This document shows positions 30,931 through 38,656 of a stretch of DNA of 64,000 bases, in pieces. Position 1 is the stretch's first letter. The number at the start of each line of letters is the position of its first letter. Origin of the DNA: Streptomyces cucumeris (GTDB lineage: Bacteria; Actinomycetota; Actinomycetes; Streptomycetales; Streptomycetaceae); NCBI RefSeq assembly GCF_024295805.1, contig NZ_JANCLX010000014.1, forward strand, positions 62,001 to 126,000, written 5' to 3'. The position numbers and the translations under genes were made by a program. The notes under the pieces are model-generated. The model worked only from the letters and a program-made list of their open reading frames with translations. It made no database searches and was not told where the DNA came from.

Positions 30931-31004
30931 TCGGAATGACAGGATTCGAACCTGCGACCCCTCGCTCCCAAAGCGAGTGCGCTACCAAGCTGCGCCACAT
31001 TCCG
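30931..31004 (-). tRNA. tRNA-Pro(TGG)
   Basis: Acceptor CGGAATG / CATTCCG, anticodon arm CTCGC-TTTGGGA-GCGAG with anticodon TGG, T arm GCAGG-TTCGAAT-CCTGT. Discriminator A, no CCA. Confidence 0.95.
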
Positions 31005-31044
31005 GAGATCTCCAGGATGACGGGGGAAGCACCCTGGAGATCAG

Positions 31045-31118
31045 CAGGGGAGGCAGGATTCGAACCTGCGGCATCCGGTTTTGGAGACCGGCGCTCTGAC
31101 CGTCTGAGCTACACCCCT
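31045..31118 (-). tRNA. tRNA-Trp(CCA)
   Basis: Acceptor AGGGGTG with CTCCCCT, anticodon arm CCGGT-CTCCAAA-ACCGG with anticodon CCA, T arm GCAGG-TTCGAAT-CCTGC. Discriminator G. The 5' end AGGGG abuts a degenerate copy of the palindrome (CCCTAGGCC). Confidence 0.93.
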
Positions 31119-31122
31119 AGGC

Positions 31123-31153
31123 CGATCGACGGAAGGTATTGATCCGTCGATCG
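31123..31153 (-). promoter_or_regulatory. Inverted repeat upstream of the tRNA genes
   Basis: CGATCGACGGA (31123-31133) and TCCGTCGATCG (31143-31153) form a perfect 11-bp inverted repeat with nine bases between, just upstream of tRNA-Trp. Probably a leader hairpin or operator. Confidence 0.6.
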
Positions 31154-31228
31154 ATGCTCCCACTCTACAACAGAACTCTGGTATTTCATAGCGGATTTAC
31201 GTCCTGAGATTGCATCGAACCGTTTCGC

Positions 31229-31312
31229 TCAGTCCTCGTTCTCTGGATTCTCCGGAGTGTCCGGCGGGGGATCGTCCGGCCCTCTCGACTGCTGGCTGCA
31301 CCAATCGCACAT
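31229..31312 (-). CDS. Microprotein with Cys pair, 27 aa
   Basis: ATG 31312 follows GAGAGGTGATCAT. The 27-residue product starts MCDWCSQQ, a C-x2-C pair, then a Pro/Glu-rich tail. Ribosome binding site and position right after the next gene's stop support it, but so short a gene is uncertain. Confidence 0.45.
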   Translation of the reverse strand: MCDWCSQQSRGPDDPPPDTPENPENED

Positions 31313-31327
31313 ATGATCACCTCTCGT

Positions 31328-31564
31328 CTACTGCGACACCGTCCACCGCTCTTCCCGCCTGCGGATCTCGATCTCACAGAGAAGGTCCTGAAGGGCTGTC
31401 CGCGCGAAATCCAGAGCCCCCTCCTGTGCCCCCTCCGGAAGGCGCGCGATGTCGGCGAGCACCTTGTCCCTGAGTAGATAGACCTTCCCTTTGAGACTGG
31501 GGGCCGACTCGATTCGGTCCTCCCACCAGGAATCCCGGACGGAGTCACATTCAGGCTTCGCCAC
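31328..31564 (-). CDS. Hypothetical protein, 78 aa
   Basis: GTG 31564 follows GGAGGTAGTCGC. Basic and helical, with a segment LKGKVYLLRDKVLADIARL. Preceded by a strong promoter with the palindrome in the spacer (31617-31645). Unrecognised. Confidence 0.7.
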   Translation of the reverse strand: MAKPECDSVRDSWWEDRIESAPSLKGKVYLLRDKVLADIARLPEGAQEGALDFARTALQDLLCEIEIRRREERWTVSQ

Positions 31565-31616
31565 GCGACTACCTCCTCCTTCGAGATCCGCGCGAAGTGC
31601 GGATCCATTTGATTCG

Positions 31617-31645
31617 AGGATAGCAGATGGCCTAGGCCATGTCAG
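31617..31645 (-). promoter_or_regulatory. Leftward promoter with palindromic operator in the spacer
   Basis: On the minus strand CTGACA (31645-31640), a 17-bp spacer containing the perfect TGGCCTAGGCCA (31639-31628), then TATCCT (31622-31617). The best consensus promoter of the set. Confidence 0.85.
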
Positions 31646-31719
31646 CCCCTGAAGATGCCGACACAGAAACGCGGGGGAGAGTTGATCTCTCCCCCGCGTC
31701 GACCCAGGGCCCGTGAGCA

Positions 31720-33231
31720 TTACCCGCCCTGCGCCACCGACTGCCGCCCGGAGGTGCTCGCCGGACGCAGGGTCCTCACGTTCGCGCCCATGCCCTCCTC
31801 GCGCACCACCTCTTCCGCCACGTCGCCCGTGAAGACCTCGCTCTTCGGCTCGCTGTACTCGCGCCCGAGGTCGGCGTATTCATCGACATGACGCTCGGCG
31901 AGGCGGCCCATATGCGCGAGAACATCGCCAACGGGCCAGCGCTCATCCTGTGCAGCCTCTTCGACCGTCCGACAGGAGAGGGCGATCCCCTTGCGTATAC
32001 TCCGCTCACGAAGGATATGGGCAGCCTTGACCGGCTTGCTCGTATCATCAAAGGCGACGCGCTCGATCTCGCAGAGGTAGGCAAGGATCTGACTGTAAGA
32101 TCCCTGACCTTCCGCTTCGATCTCCGCCGCCACCGTCTCGGGGGTGACGACACCGCCCCGGGCATCCATCCGGCTTACGGCGCCCACCGCGATCCTCAGC
32201 TGCGGGCTGGAGCTGACGTCGACTTCACACAGACCGAAGGCCATGCCGCACCGCAGCATTGACCCGAGGATGGACCTCTCCAGGCTCTCCTGGCTGAAGC
32301 CCTTGAAGGGGATGGGCTTCTCCTTGTGGTGCTCCTGGACCTCGATCACCATCCGGGGCCGTGCCGTGGCCCGCTCGAAGGGCACGATCTCAAACTCGTC
32401 CAGCCCGTACCCATAGTTGCGGTGATCCGAAAAGTCCGCCCCGTCCTCCATCAGCGGGGTACACACCACTCGGACCCGGTTAACCACCTTGCTGACGTGA
32501 TTGTGGACTTCTTCCGCATACTGAAGACCGGCCTTGTCGCAGTCAGCGACAATGATGACCTCGGAAGCACCCGCGAAAAAACGGGTGTACTCGAGACGCC
32601 ACTTGCTCTTGCCCGCTCCCGAGAGTGCGGTGGTCGCCACCTCGTCCGGAAAGTCCAGCGCCATCCGGTCGGCGTCCTTCTCGCCCTCCATCAGCCAGAT
32701 GCGGCGACCGTCAGCGGCGGCCCGCAGAACCTTCGGCAAGTCATACAGGACTCGGCGGATACCGCTCGGCAGACCCCAGCTCTTTCCGTACCGTTTTGAC
32801 GGGTCCGGATACCACTGCGCGAACGGGGCCTGGCAGCCCTCACCCTTCCGTGAACAGCGCGCCACCACGTACAGCAGCTTGCCGTCCTCATCGACATACC
32901 TGTACTCCATCGCCTTGTGGCCACCGCATCCGTGGATCTTCTGACACGGCATCCACAGATCGGCGGCTGGCCGCCCACTAGTCCCGGACTGTGTCTCGTT
33001 GTCGAAGACGTCAGCCCACTTGAGCCCCAGCTCGGCAATGATGTCCTCAGTTGCGCACCCTGCATGACACTTCAGGCGCGCCCCCTTCTCTCCCTGACTG
33101 AAGGACAGCGACGCGGTCCGGTCGTCGTGCGCAGGGCAGAGAGTCGTGCAGTAGCCCCCATGCGACCGTACGTTGGACCCTCGTCGCGAAAATGCCGCAA
33201 GCACGTTCGCCATCCCTGACCCGTGGGCCAT
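31720..33231 (-). CDS. DNA primase, 503 aa
   Basis: ATG 33231 follows GAGGGATACGG. Domains in order: CHC2-like zinc module with CPAH (32-35) and CHAGC (55-59); TOPRIM catalytic part with MEGEKDAD and DCDKAG around residues 190-240, which bind Mg2+; and a helical C-terminal part resembling the DnaB-interacting region (SQESLERSILGSMLRCG). It would make RNA primers on the lagging strand and probably contacts the phage DnaB helicase (34606-35973) in the same leftward block. It ends in a hairpin terminator-like sequence. Confidence 0.93.
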   Translation of the reverse strand: MAHGSGMANVLAAFSRRGSNVRSHGGYCTTLCPAHDDRTASLSFSQGEKGARLKCHAGCATEDIIAELGLKWADVFDNETQSGTSGRPAADLWMPCQKIHGCGGHKAMEYRYVDEDGKLLYVVARCSRKGEGCQAPFAQWYPDPSKRYGKSWGLPSGIRRVLYDLPKVLRAAADGRRIWLMEGEKDADRMALDFPDEVATTALSGAGKSKWRLEYTRFFAGASEVIIVADCDKAGLQYAEEVHNHVSKVVNRVRVVCTPLMEDGADFSDHRNYGYGLDEFEIVPFERATARPRMVIEVQEHHKEKPIPFKGFSQESLERSILGSMLRCGMAFGLCEVDVSSSPQLRIAVGAVSRMDARGGVVTPETVAAEIEAEGQGSYSQILAYLCEIERVAFDDTSKPVKAAHILRERSIRKGIALSCRTVEEAAQDERWPVGDVLAHMGRLAERHVDEYADLGREYSEPKSEVFTGDVAEEVVREEGMGANVRTLRPASTSGRQSVAQGG

Positions 33232-33261
33232 CCGTATCCCTCACTCCCCGCCGGGCATCAG

Positions 33262-33280
33262 CACCCCGCATGGCGGGGCG
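33262..33280 (-). terminator. Short hairpin upstream of the primase
   Basis: CACCCCGC pairs with GCGGGGCG around three bases. It lies between the RecA-fold gene and the primase gene. T-run weak. Confidence 0.5.
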
Positions 33281-33292
33281 TCGCGTTATCCA

Positions 33293-33829
33293 TCATGCCG
33301 GGCGGTAGATGGGGCCGCTCGGGTCGTACACGACCGAAACTTTCACGCCCTCCGAATCGAGCAGGACGGCGTCGTCACTCACGCGCAGTATCTCGATCGA
33401 ACAATTCACCGATTGCCTGTCAATCCCTTTGTTGGTGACGAGAATTGGGGCGTTCGTCTGATCCCTCAACCGGCGCAGTTCACGAATCTGAACGCCGGGG
33501 GTGTAAATCAGCTCAGCCCCTCGGACTCTGTCCCAGCCGGTCCCCGAGGTGTGGAGCGAGATGGGCAGGTGGCCCAGGGCTCGCGCTGCCGACCTAGGGT
33601 CTCCGTCGGCCAGCAGCGTGATCATCCTCCGCCACACCTCGTCGTCATCCCGCGCCTGCGGCAACAGCATCAGGACTCGGGCTCCCGAGACCGCCGCGCC
33701 GCAGATCACCTGCGCCGCCAACACGTCGGGGTGACCACCCGAACCATCGGCAACGAGTGCTGTCACACTACCCTCTGGCAGCCCCCACCCTGGTCTGGCC
33801 AGGGAGATCGGGCCAGTAATGATCTTCAT
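33293..33829 (-). CDS. Degenerate RecA-fold protein, 178 aa
   Basis: ATG 33829 follows GAAAGGGTGAAGA. The start (GLPEGSVTALVADGSGGHPD, 16-35) lines up with the DnaB/RecA P-loop region, but the Walker A Lys-Thr is replaced by His-Pro, so ATP binding is probably lost. Strand and helix order afterwards resembles half of a DnaB-type core. Encoded next to the true helicase and primase, it could be a regulatory subunit, loader or decoy. No catalytic site is intact. Confidence 0.65.
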   Translation of the reverse strand: MKIITGPISLARPGWGLPEGSVTALVADGSGGHPDVLAAQVICGAAVSGARVLMLLPQARDDDEVWRRMITLLADGDPRSAARALGHLPISLHTSGTGWDRVRGAELIYTPGVQIRELRRLRDQTNAPILVTNKGIDRQSVNCSIEILRVSDDAVLLDSEGVKVSVVYDPSGPIYRPA

Positions 33830-33879
33830 TCTTCACCCTTTCCGAAGCAGCGCGGCCACCAACTCGCGCTCCAGTCAGG

Positions 33880-33899
33880 GTACTACATGGCCTGGGCCA
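33880..33899 (-). promoter_or_regulatory. Palindromic operator variant TGGCCTGGGCCA
   Basis: Copy with one changed central base (33888-33899), upstream of the leftward gene at 33829. A weak TAGTAC lies just downstream on the minus strand. Confidence 0.55.
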
Positions 33900-34002
33900 T
33901 TCGCATGACTCTCCCGGCAGGGCGTGACTCGCGTGCCGGAATAGGACATATCAAACCCCCATCCTGAGTAACCTCAGTACCCGGCGCCCCGCCAGGGACG
34001 CG

Positions 34003-34050
34003 TGCAGGGTCAACCCCCGCCTGCCGTAGCAGACACAGGTCGACCCTGCA
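34003..34050 (-). terminator. Hairpin between leftward genes
   Basis: TGCAGGGTC pairs with GACCCTGCA, with a second inner ACC/GGT pairing. It follows the 146-aa gene. No clear U-run. Confidence 0.6.
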
Positions 34051-34060
34051 TCGCCTGGGC

Positions 34061-34501
34061 TCACTTCGCCCGAAAGACGACCCCCCTGACTATCTCATCA
34101 TCGGACGCAGTAATCACCCGTTGAACAACGTCTAGTACTGGTGTCTGATTGCGCCACTCGAAGTCCCGTGGAGGCTGGATCGCCTGCTGACGATCCATCG
34201 ATAGCTGACCTGCCACGGCGCGAAGATAACGGTCGCAAAGCTCGAGCTTCACGGCCTCGACGGTCCAGTCCTCGAACCGCTCGCGAATCGTTTGCCGCTT
34301 GCTGCCCAGGTGGGCGGTTTCCAGCCGATTGCGTGCGGCTTCCGCCTTCCTGTCGGCTTCCGTGTAGCGGGCATTGACCCACTCGCGCTCCGAGCGGACC
34401 ACCCCCTCATCGTGAGGCTCCAGGATCAACAGCTCCGCTGGCTCCACGAGTCGCCCCAGTGGGCCCAGGTTGTCGGCACTCAGATACTCACCCTGTATCA
34501 C
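34061..34501 (-). CDS. Helical protein, 146 aa
   Basis: GTG 34501 in a GTGA overlap with a possible small gene upstream. Arg/Glu-rich helices in the middle (REWVNARYTEADRKAEAARN). Lies within the replication block downstream of DnaB. Possibly a replication accessory; no motif seen. Confidence 0.7.
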   Translation of the reverse strand: MIQGEYLSADNLGPLGRLVEPAELLILEPHDEGVVRSEREWVNARYTEADRKAEAARNRLETAHLGSKRQTIRERFEDWTVEAVKLELCDRYLRAVAGQLSMDRQQAIQPPRDFEWRNQTPVLDVVQRVITASDDEIVRGVVFRAK

Positions 34502-34560
34502 GTCCGCCCCCCGGGTCTACGTTCGGGACATCCCCGAACAGTAGCGCAGGAAGTACTCAT
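34498..34560 (-). CDS. Possible microprotein, 20 aa
   Basis: ATG 34560 ends at a TGA that overlaps the next GTG. There is a GAAGGGTGAAG upstream but at a long distance. Only 20 residues with two Cys. Tentative. Confidence 0.25.
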   Translation of the reverse strand: MSTSCATVRGCPERRPGGRT

Positions 34561-34605
34561 CTTTCTGCTTCACCCTTCCTTCCCTTTCCGTTTCGATTTC
34601 TTCAC

Positions 34606-35973
34606 TCACCAGGACGGGCCACCCGTCATCCGGGCGCTCGCCGGGAGGTATCGCATCCTCTCCCCGTCGAAGATCAAAGCGTTTTCCCCCAGGGTTCCGT
34701 TCCGGTTTTTCACCGTATGAACGGATGCCTCGGAACCCGGCTTCCCCTCGAAGAGATGCCGCTGTAGCAACAGGATTGTCGAGGCGACATTCTCAATCTT
34801 CGTTCCGTAGAGCAGGTCGTTCACACCAGGAGCCCTATCTTCCTGGCCCTGGATCGGCTTCTTGAGCTGACTCAGGAGAATGACGTGAGCCCCCAACTTG
34901 AGCGGAATATCGCTGATCCTGGACACCGTCTCCGACATCCGCTCGTTCATGTTCTCGATAGGGCGATCCGTCTGAACGCACTGGGCGTAGTCGATGACGA
35001 AGAGCTTGGCCCCCATGTCCCGAACCGCCTTTCGCGCCAACAGGTAGATTTCCCCTGCCGTCGCACCCGGAACGTACTCAATACGATAGTTCCGGTTCTC
35101 AGACTCCTCCTCGGCAAACTTGGCGATCCTCTCTCGCTGCCCGATCGAGAGATTGTTGCTGCGAATTTCGTCATGAGGGATGGCGAGTTCGGCTGAGGCG
35201 CACCTCTGGAGCAGCTTGCCTGGGGCCATCTCAAGCGAGAAGAAGACCGTCGGGGTGTCCTGCTTCTTTCCTGCGTAGCGGGCAATGTTCTGCCCAATAA
35301 TGGTCTTGCCGTCACCCGAACGGGCGCCAATGGCCGTCAGGTCACCAGAGTGCATTCCGGTGGTGCGTTCGTCGATGTCGGGCAGCCCAAACAACAGGCC
35401 CGGCTCCCGCTGCCTCAGACCAAGGATGACGCCGAGGCCCTCCTCTACCAGACGGTCCCTCTCGTATCGGGAGTTCGGCGCCTCACCCGCCTCCACTGCC
35501 GCGGCGACGCGGCCGAAGGCATCCGCAATGGCAACGTCGCACTCCTCTTTGCCGGAGCGGACCAAGCTGGCTCCGTCATCCATCGCCTGCGAAATCGTCC
35601 GCCTGCGATGCAGGTCGCGAAGCACGCGGGCCCCATTGACCGCCTCCACGGCTCCGCTCGACTGGGACGCCAGCTCCCCAATCCGATCCGCCAGGATGTG
35701 GGTGAGTCCACCGGTCTTCCGTAGGGCCGCAGTAACCCCTGGCGGAGATGTCGAAGTCCCGGCCACCAAGCAGGCAATGACTGCTTCGTAGATAACCTGG
35801 TTGGCCCCAATCGTGAAAACCTTGGGCCCGGAGGAGCCGATAACTTCGACGATTTCCTCACGGCAGTCCAGAGGGTGGCCTTCACCATTCAGGAGCGCGC
35901 TGAGAACTACACCTTCGGTCGCCTCGTCCACCAGTGCCATGTAGCCACCGGGGAAGTCCGTCACGTTGCTCAT
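34606..35973 (-). CDS. DnaB-type replicative helicase, 455 aa
   Basis: ATG 35973 follows CGGAAAGGTGAAGAAAA. Walker A GARSGDGKT (216-224), FFSLEM (244-249), Walker B VIDYAQ (326-331), and LLSQLKKP near residue 370 are the DnaB helicase core motifs. The N-terminal 170 residues are the usual helical collar. It unwinds DNA at the phage fork as a hexamer and would work with the primase encoded downstream. Length is normal. Confidence 0.95.
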   Translation of the reverse strand: MSNVTDFPGGYMALVDEATEGVVLSALLNGEGHPLDCREEIVEVIGSSGPKVFTIGANQVIYEAVIACLVAGTSTSPPGVTAALRKTGGLTHILADRIGELASQSSGAVEAVNGARVLRDLHRRRTISQAMDDGASLVRSGKEECDVAIADAFGRVAAAVEAGEAPNSRYERDRLVEEGLGVILGLRQREPGLLFGLPDIDERTTGMHSGDLTAIGARSGDGKTIIGQNIARYAGKKQDTPTVFFSLEMAPGKLLQRCASAELAIPHDEIRSNNLSIGQRERIAKFAEEESENRNYRIEYVPGATAGEIYLLARKAVRDMGAKLFVIDYAQCVQTDRPIENMNERMSETVSRISDIPLKLGAHVILLSQLKKPIQGQEDRAPGVNDLLYGTKIENVASTILLLQRHLFEGKPGSEASVHTVKNRNGTLGENALIFDGERMRYLPASARMTGGPSW

Positions 35974-35997
35974 TTTTCTTCACCTTTCCGAAGGAGT

Positions 35998-37035
35998 TCA
36001 GAGACTCCGGCGAACCTTTCGGCCCAGTTGCTTGAGGCGGTCCCGCTTTGCCTCGTCATCGCTAGAGGCAGGGCCGAAATCGATCTCAGGCTTTTTCTGT
36101 GAGGACTCACCGGGACCCCAGAGTTGATACGAGCTCAGGTCAACAGGCTGACCATTGATCTCCACGACCCCATCGCTGCGTGGACCCGACGGGGGGGTAC
36201 CGAAGTCGGAGGCTTTCGTCTTGAGAAATGCCTCCGTACTGTGAATTTTGCTCGACACCAGAGAAGCCAGCTTGCTTGCAATCTGCTCGGGACTCCAGCC
36301 CTGGTCCAATCTTCCGGCGTAGGAGACGGCAACGCGCCGGGCTTCTCCCTCGAGAAGCCCTCGTCCGTTCACCCCCTTTCCGTGACACTTCTGGACCAGC
36401 AGACGGGCCAGCTCCTCCTGCCGGACGTTGAACTCGGGCTCCCCGGTCTTGACTGGGGAGCCCTCGGGTCCTTCGGCACCCCCCTTCAGGTCGGCCTCGG
36501 GCTCACCGAAAGGCTCGAACTCTTCCCGGCCCGGCTCCTCCCAGACGGGTGGCTCCGGATTCGTCTTTGGCGGGTTCGCCGGGCCGCGCTGCGCTCCGAC
36601 CCTCACGCCCGTAATGGCGGGGGTGCTGGGGCGTTCGTCCCGGCGCTCGTACAGCGCCTTGGTCCCACACCTCTTAGATACGCGCTTCGCGTGCTCGAAG
36701 CCATTGACCGGACCCTTGTACTGCGGCCCAGGGTCGGTCACGAAGGCGACCACAAACCCGGACCCGTCCTGCGGCTCGTTGAGCCGGACCAGGACGCCCT
36801 TGTCGATCAACTCATTGAGGCCCCGGCGAGCCGTCGGCGGAGTCACCGGCTTCTCCCAATGGGCTGTCATCTCGCTGAACCAGAGGCTGGTCACATGCAC
36901 TGCATGGGTCGGCACGCCGTTGCGGCCGAACTCGGTGTTGCACCTCAGGATTGCGTAAACGGTACGCGCGGCAGGTTTCAGCTCCATCATCGCTACGTAG
37001 TCGTCCGCAATACTAAAAGTTGGCCTGTCGCCCAT
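35998..37035 (-). CDS. Winged-helix replication-type protein, 345 aa
   Basis: ATG 37035 follows AGAGGATGATACAGAGCC. The N-terminal 110 residues are an HTH/winged helix (TARRGLNELIDKGVLVRLNE). Residues 115-200 are a Pro/Glu-rich linker. The C-terminal part is helical and ends with a short basic tail. This layout is found in phage replication initiators or helicase loaders placed before DnaB. It may bind the origin-like region at 37.5-38.6 kb. Confidence 0.75.
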   Translation of the reverse strand: MGDRPTFSIADDYVAMMELKPAARTVYAILRCNTEFGRNGVPTHAVHVTSLWFSEMTAHWEKPVTPPTARRGLNELIDKGVLVRLNEPQDGSGFVVAFVTDPGPQYKGPVNGFEHAKRVSKRCGTKALYERRDERPSTPAITGVRVGAQRGPANPPKTNPEPPVWEEPGREEFEPFGEPEADLKGGAEGPEGSPVKTGEPEFNVRQEELARLLVQKCHGKGVNGRGLLEGEARRVAVSYAGRLDQGWSPEQIASKLASLVSSKIHSTEAFLKTKASDFGTPPSGPRSDGVVEINGQPVDLSSYQLWGPGESSQKKPEIDFGPASSDDEAKRDRLKQLGRKVRRSL

Positions 37036-37069
37036 GGCTCTGTATCATCCTCTGTGTTGGCTTGTCTGA

Positions 37070-37097
37070 GGGGTCCCGCTGCCACGGGGCCCCTTTT
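37070..37097 (+). terminator. Rightward-oriented terminator inside the leftward block
   Basis: GGGGTCCC pairs with GGGGCCCC around eight bases, followed by TTTT on the plus strand. No rightward gene ends here, so it may stop antisense transcription; leftward genes face its A-rich side. Confidence 0.55.
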
Positions 37098-37111
37098 CTT
37101 TTGCCTGGGCG

Positions 37112-37501
37112 TTAGCCGAACGTGACGACCGGCAGGCCGTGGGCGCGACGATAGTCGCCCATCAGGGCGCGAACCTCGGGCGGGTAGATCTCGATCTCAA
37201 ACCGGACCTTGCCCGTCTTGTATGCGGCAACCTTCGAAACGGCGCCCACCTTCAGCAGCTCCTTGAGCGCGGCTTCACCGTCCCCACCTGCGAGCTCATC
37301 GGCTTGCTGCTTCGTCAGCGTGACCCGGACGCCCTTGTCGTCCTCGAGTGAAGCCAGTCGACCCATCCGCATGTAGAGGACATGTGCCTGTGGAGTCAGG
37401 TTGAGCACGATCACCCAGTCCGCAACCTGCGTGGCCTTGCCGCTGCGAGCAAACCCGTCCATCTGTTCGACATTGATCGTGTTTCCCAGATACCCACCCA
37501 T
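37112..37501 (-). CDS. Winged-helix protein, 129 aa
   Basis: ATG 37501 follows CGGAAAGGGGACGTT. Residues 20-110 look like a winged helix (LNLTPQAHVLYMRMGR, then EAALKELLKVGAVSKV) related in style to the 345-aa neighbour. First gene of the leftward replication block and next to the origin-like gap, so it may control initiation or transcription. Confidence 0.75.
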   Translation of the reverse strand: MGGYLGNTINVEQMDGFARSGKATQVADWVIVLNLTPQAHVLYMRMGRLASLEDDKGVRVTLTKQQADELAGGDGEAALKELLKVGAVSKVAAYKTGKVRFEIEIYPPEVRALMGDYRRAHGLPVVTFG

Positions 37502-37708
37502 AACGTCCCCTTTCCGTAAAGCAACGGTAACACAACGTACCTATTGCACAAGGCTATTGGGATGTGGCGCTCATCAATGCGCAAGGGGCTTCCTGTTCGT
37601 GCTCAACCACGGGTACCCCGGGTCAACTTCTCCACGCATGGCTCTGACCGGCCGTCAAGCCGCCCTGGCCCGCCCGCTCTCCCGGCGAGCACCGAGCTGC
37701 CCCCTCTA

Positions 37709-37818
37709 CCCCCGCTTACCTTACACATAGAAGTACAGGGGTCGCTTGTGCATGTGCAACCCCCCTACGCCCTACATCAAACCCCTTTGCACATCTGTGA
37801 ACGCACGGCAAACCCCTG
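37709..37818. repeat. Iteron-like repeats, AAACCCCT family
   Basis: AAACCCCT occurs at 37780-37787 and 37811-37818, AACCCCCCT at 37759-37767, and the inverse AGGGGT at 37738-37743. Spacing is 21, 21 and 31 bp, close to two and three helical turns. This suggests sites for one protein on one face of the DNA. Confidence 0.6.
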
Positions 37819-37871
37819 ACCTGCGTGGATTAAGTATCCCCCGACGCAAGAAGTTAAGAATCCTCTCTATC

Positions 37872-37956
37872 TTACGGTCGGCACCTCCGGGCCCCGTAAG
37901 CTGACCGTCAGCTGTCAGCCCACCGGCCGGAGCCAGGTCCACTACGGTGCCGACCT
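37872..37956. repeat. Nested inverted repeats
   Basis: CTTACGG (37872-37878) and CCGTAAG (37895-37901), and GGTCGGCACC (37877-37886) with GGTGCCGACC (37947-37956), can form alternative or nested stems. Confidence 0.65.
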
Positions 37957-37993
37957 CCCGTAGACGGGCAGCAGCAACCTCTCCTCCCTTCCG

Positions 37994-38044
37994 CCATCGC
38001 TCCGCGATGGCTTCTGTTCTTGGCGCCGGTCCGCAGTTGCGGAC
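37994..38044. repeat. Two adjacent perfect hairpins
   Basis: GCCATCGC-tcc-GCGATGGC (37994-38012) and TCCGCA-gt-TGCGGA (38031-38044). They add to the structured look of the gap. Confidence 0.7.
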
Positions 38045-38524
38045 TAGCGCCGGATGAGGATCTTCGTTTTCAGTTTCCTGGCCCAAGCTCCTGACTGGCC
38101 GGGCACTGCGGCAAGGCATTCGCAGGAGGTGGGGGTTCAGGTGCACTCCGAGCGCGCCACCGGCACTGCGTCAGGCGCGTGGAGAAGACGTGAGTGAGCG
38201 GGGTTGGGTCCGCGCTTCAGTCGGTCAGGTCCATGACAAGAACGGTTCGACGCCCGTGGCGTCGCCCCACGCGCCCTCCGGATGACACCACGAAGTTCTG
38301 CGGGTGCCCCTGGCCGTTCTCGGGGAGGCAGTCCTGGCCGCAACTTTGCGTCCCGGCGTCCAGCCTGGCTCTCACGTAGTCCTTCGTTGCCAGGTAGCCG
38401 ACCGGCTGCCTGTGTTCATTGGGGGCCGCCCTGAACGTGGCTCCCTTGGGGTCGGTTGGGCGACTTGGCTTCTTAGTCGGATCTTGGTGGTTTTTCTCTG
38501 ATTGCTGCTCTATCGAGTCATCTA

Positions 38525-38574
38525 GGTGGTATTCGCACTATCCGTCAACTTCGTTGTGGTAGGGTGGTATTCAC
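38525..38574 (+). promoter_or_regulatory. Direct repeat GGTGGTATTC upstream of rightward genes
   Basis: GGTGGTATTCGC (38525-38536) and GGTGGTATTCAC (38563-38574), 38 bp apart. Probably operator or activator sites for the rightward transcript starting near 38580. Confidence 0.55.
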
Positions 38575-38656
38575 GGAAAGGTGATAGAGCGCTGAACGCA
38601 TGTTCCAATTGAGTGGACACCTAAATGCTCAAGCGCCACAAAGAAACGGACATCCA

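Larger units (their letters stand above)
37502..38656. other. Origin candidate: 1.15 kb non-coding region with repeats and hairpins
   Basis: A gap between leftward replication genes and rightward genes. It holds phased G/C-rich repeats (37709-37818), an AT-rich patch near 37830-37870, and several hairpins (37872-38044). Minus-strand open frames of 124 and 68 codons cross it but have weak codon bias and lack good ribosome binding sites. No tRNA or promoter set was identified except the repeats near 38525. It may be a replication origin or a structured RNA. Confidence 0.5.

Noticed and set aside
37772..38343. Two leftward frames of 124 and 68 codons in the origin-like gap
   Set aside because: Codon bias is flat, ribosome binding sites are lacking, and the frames cross strong hairpins.
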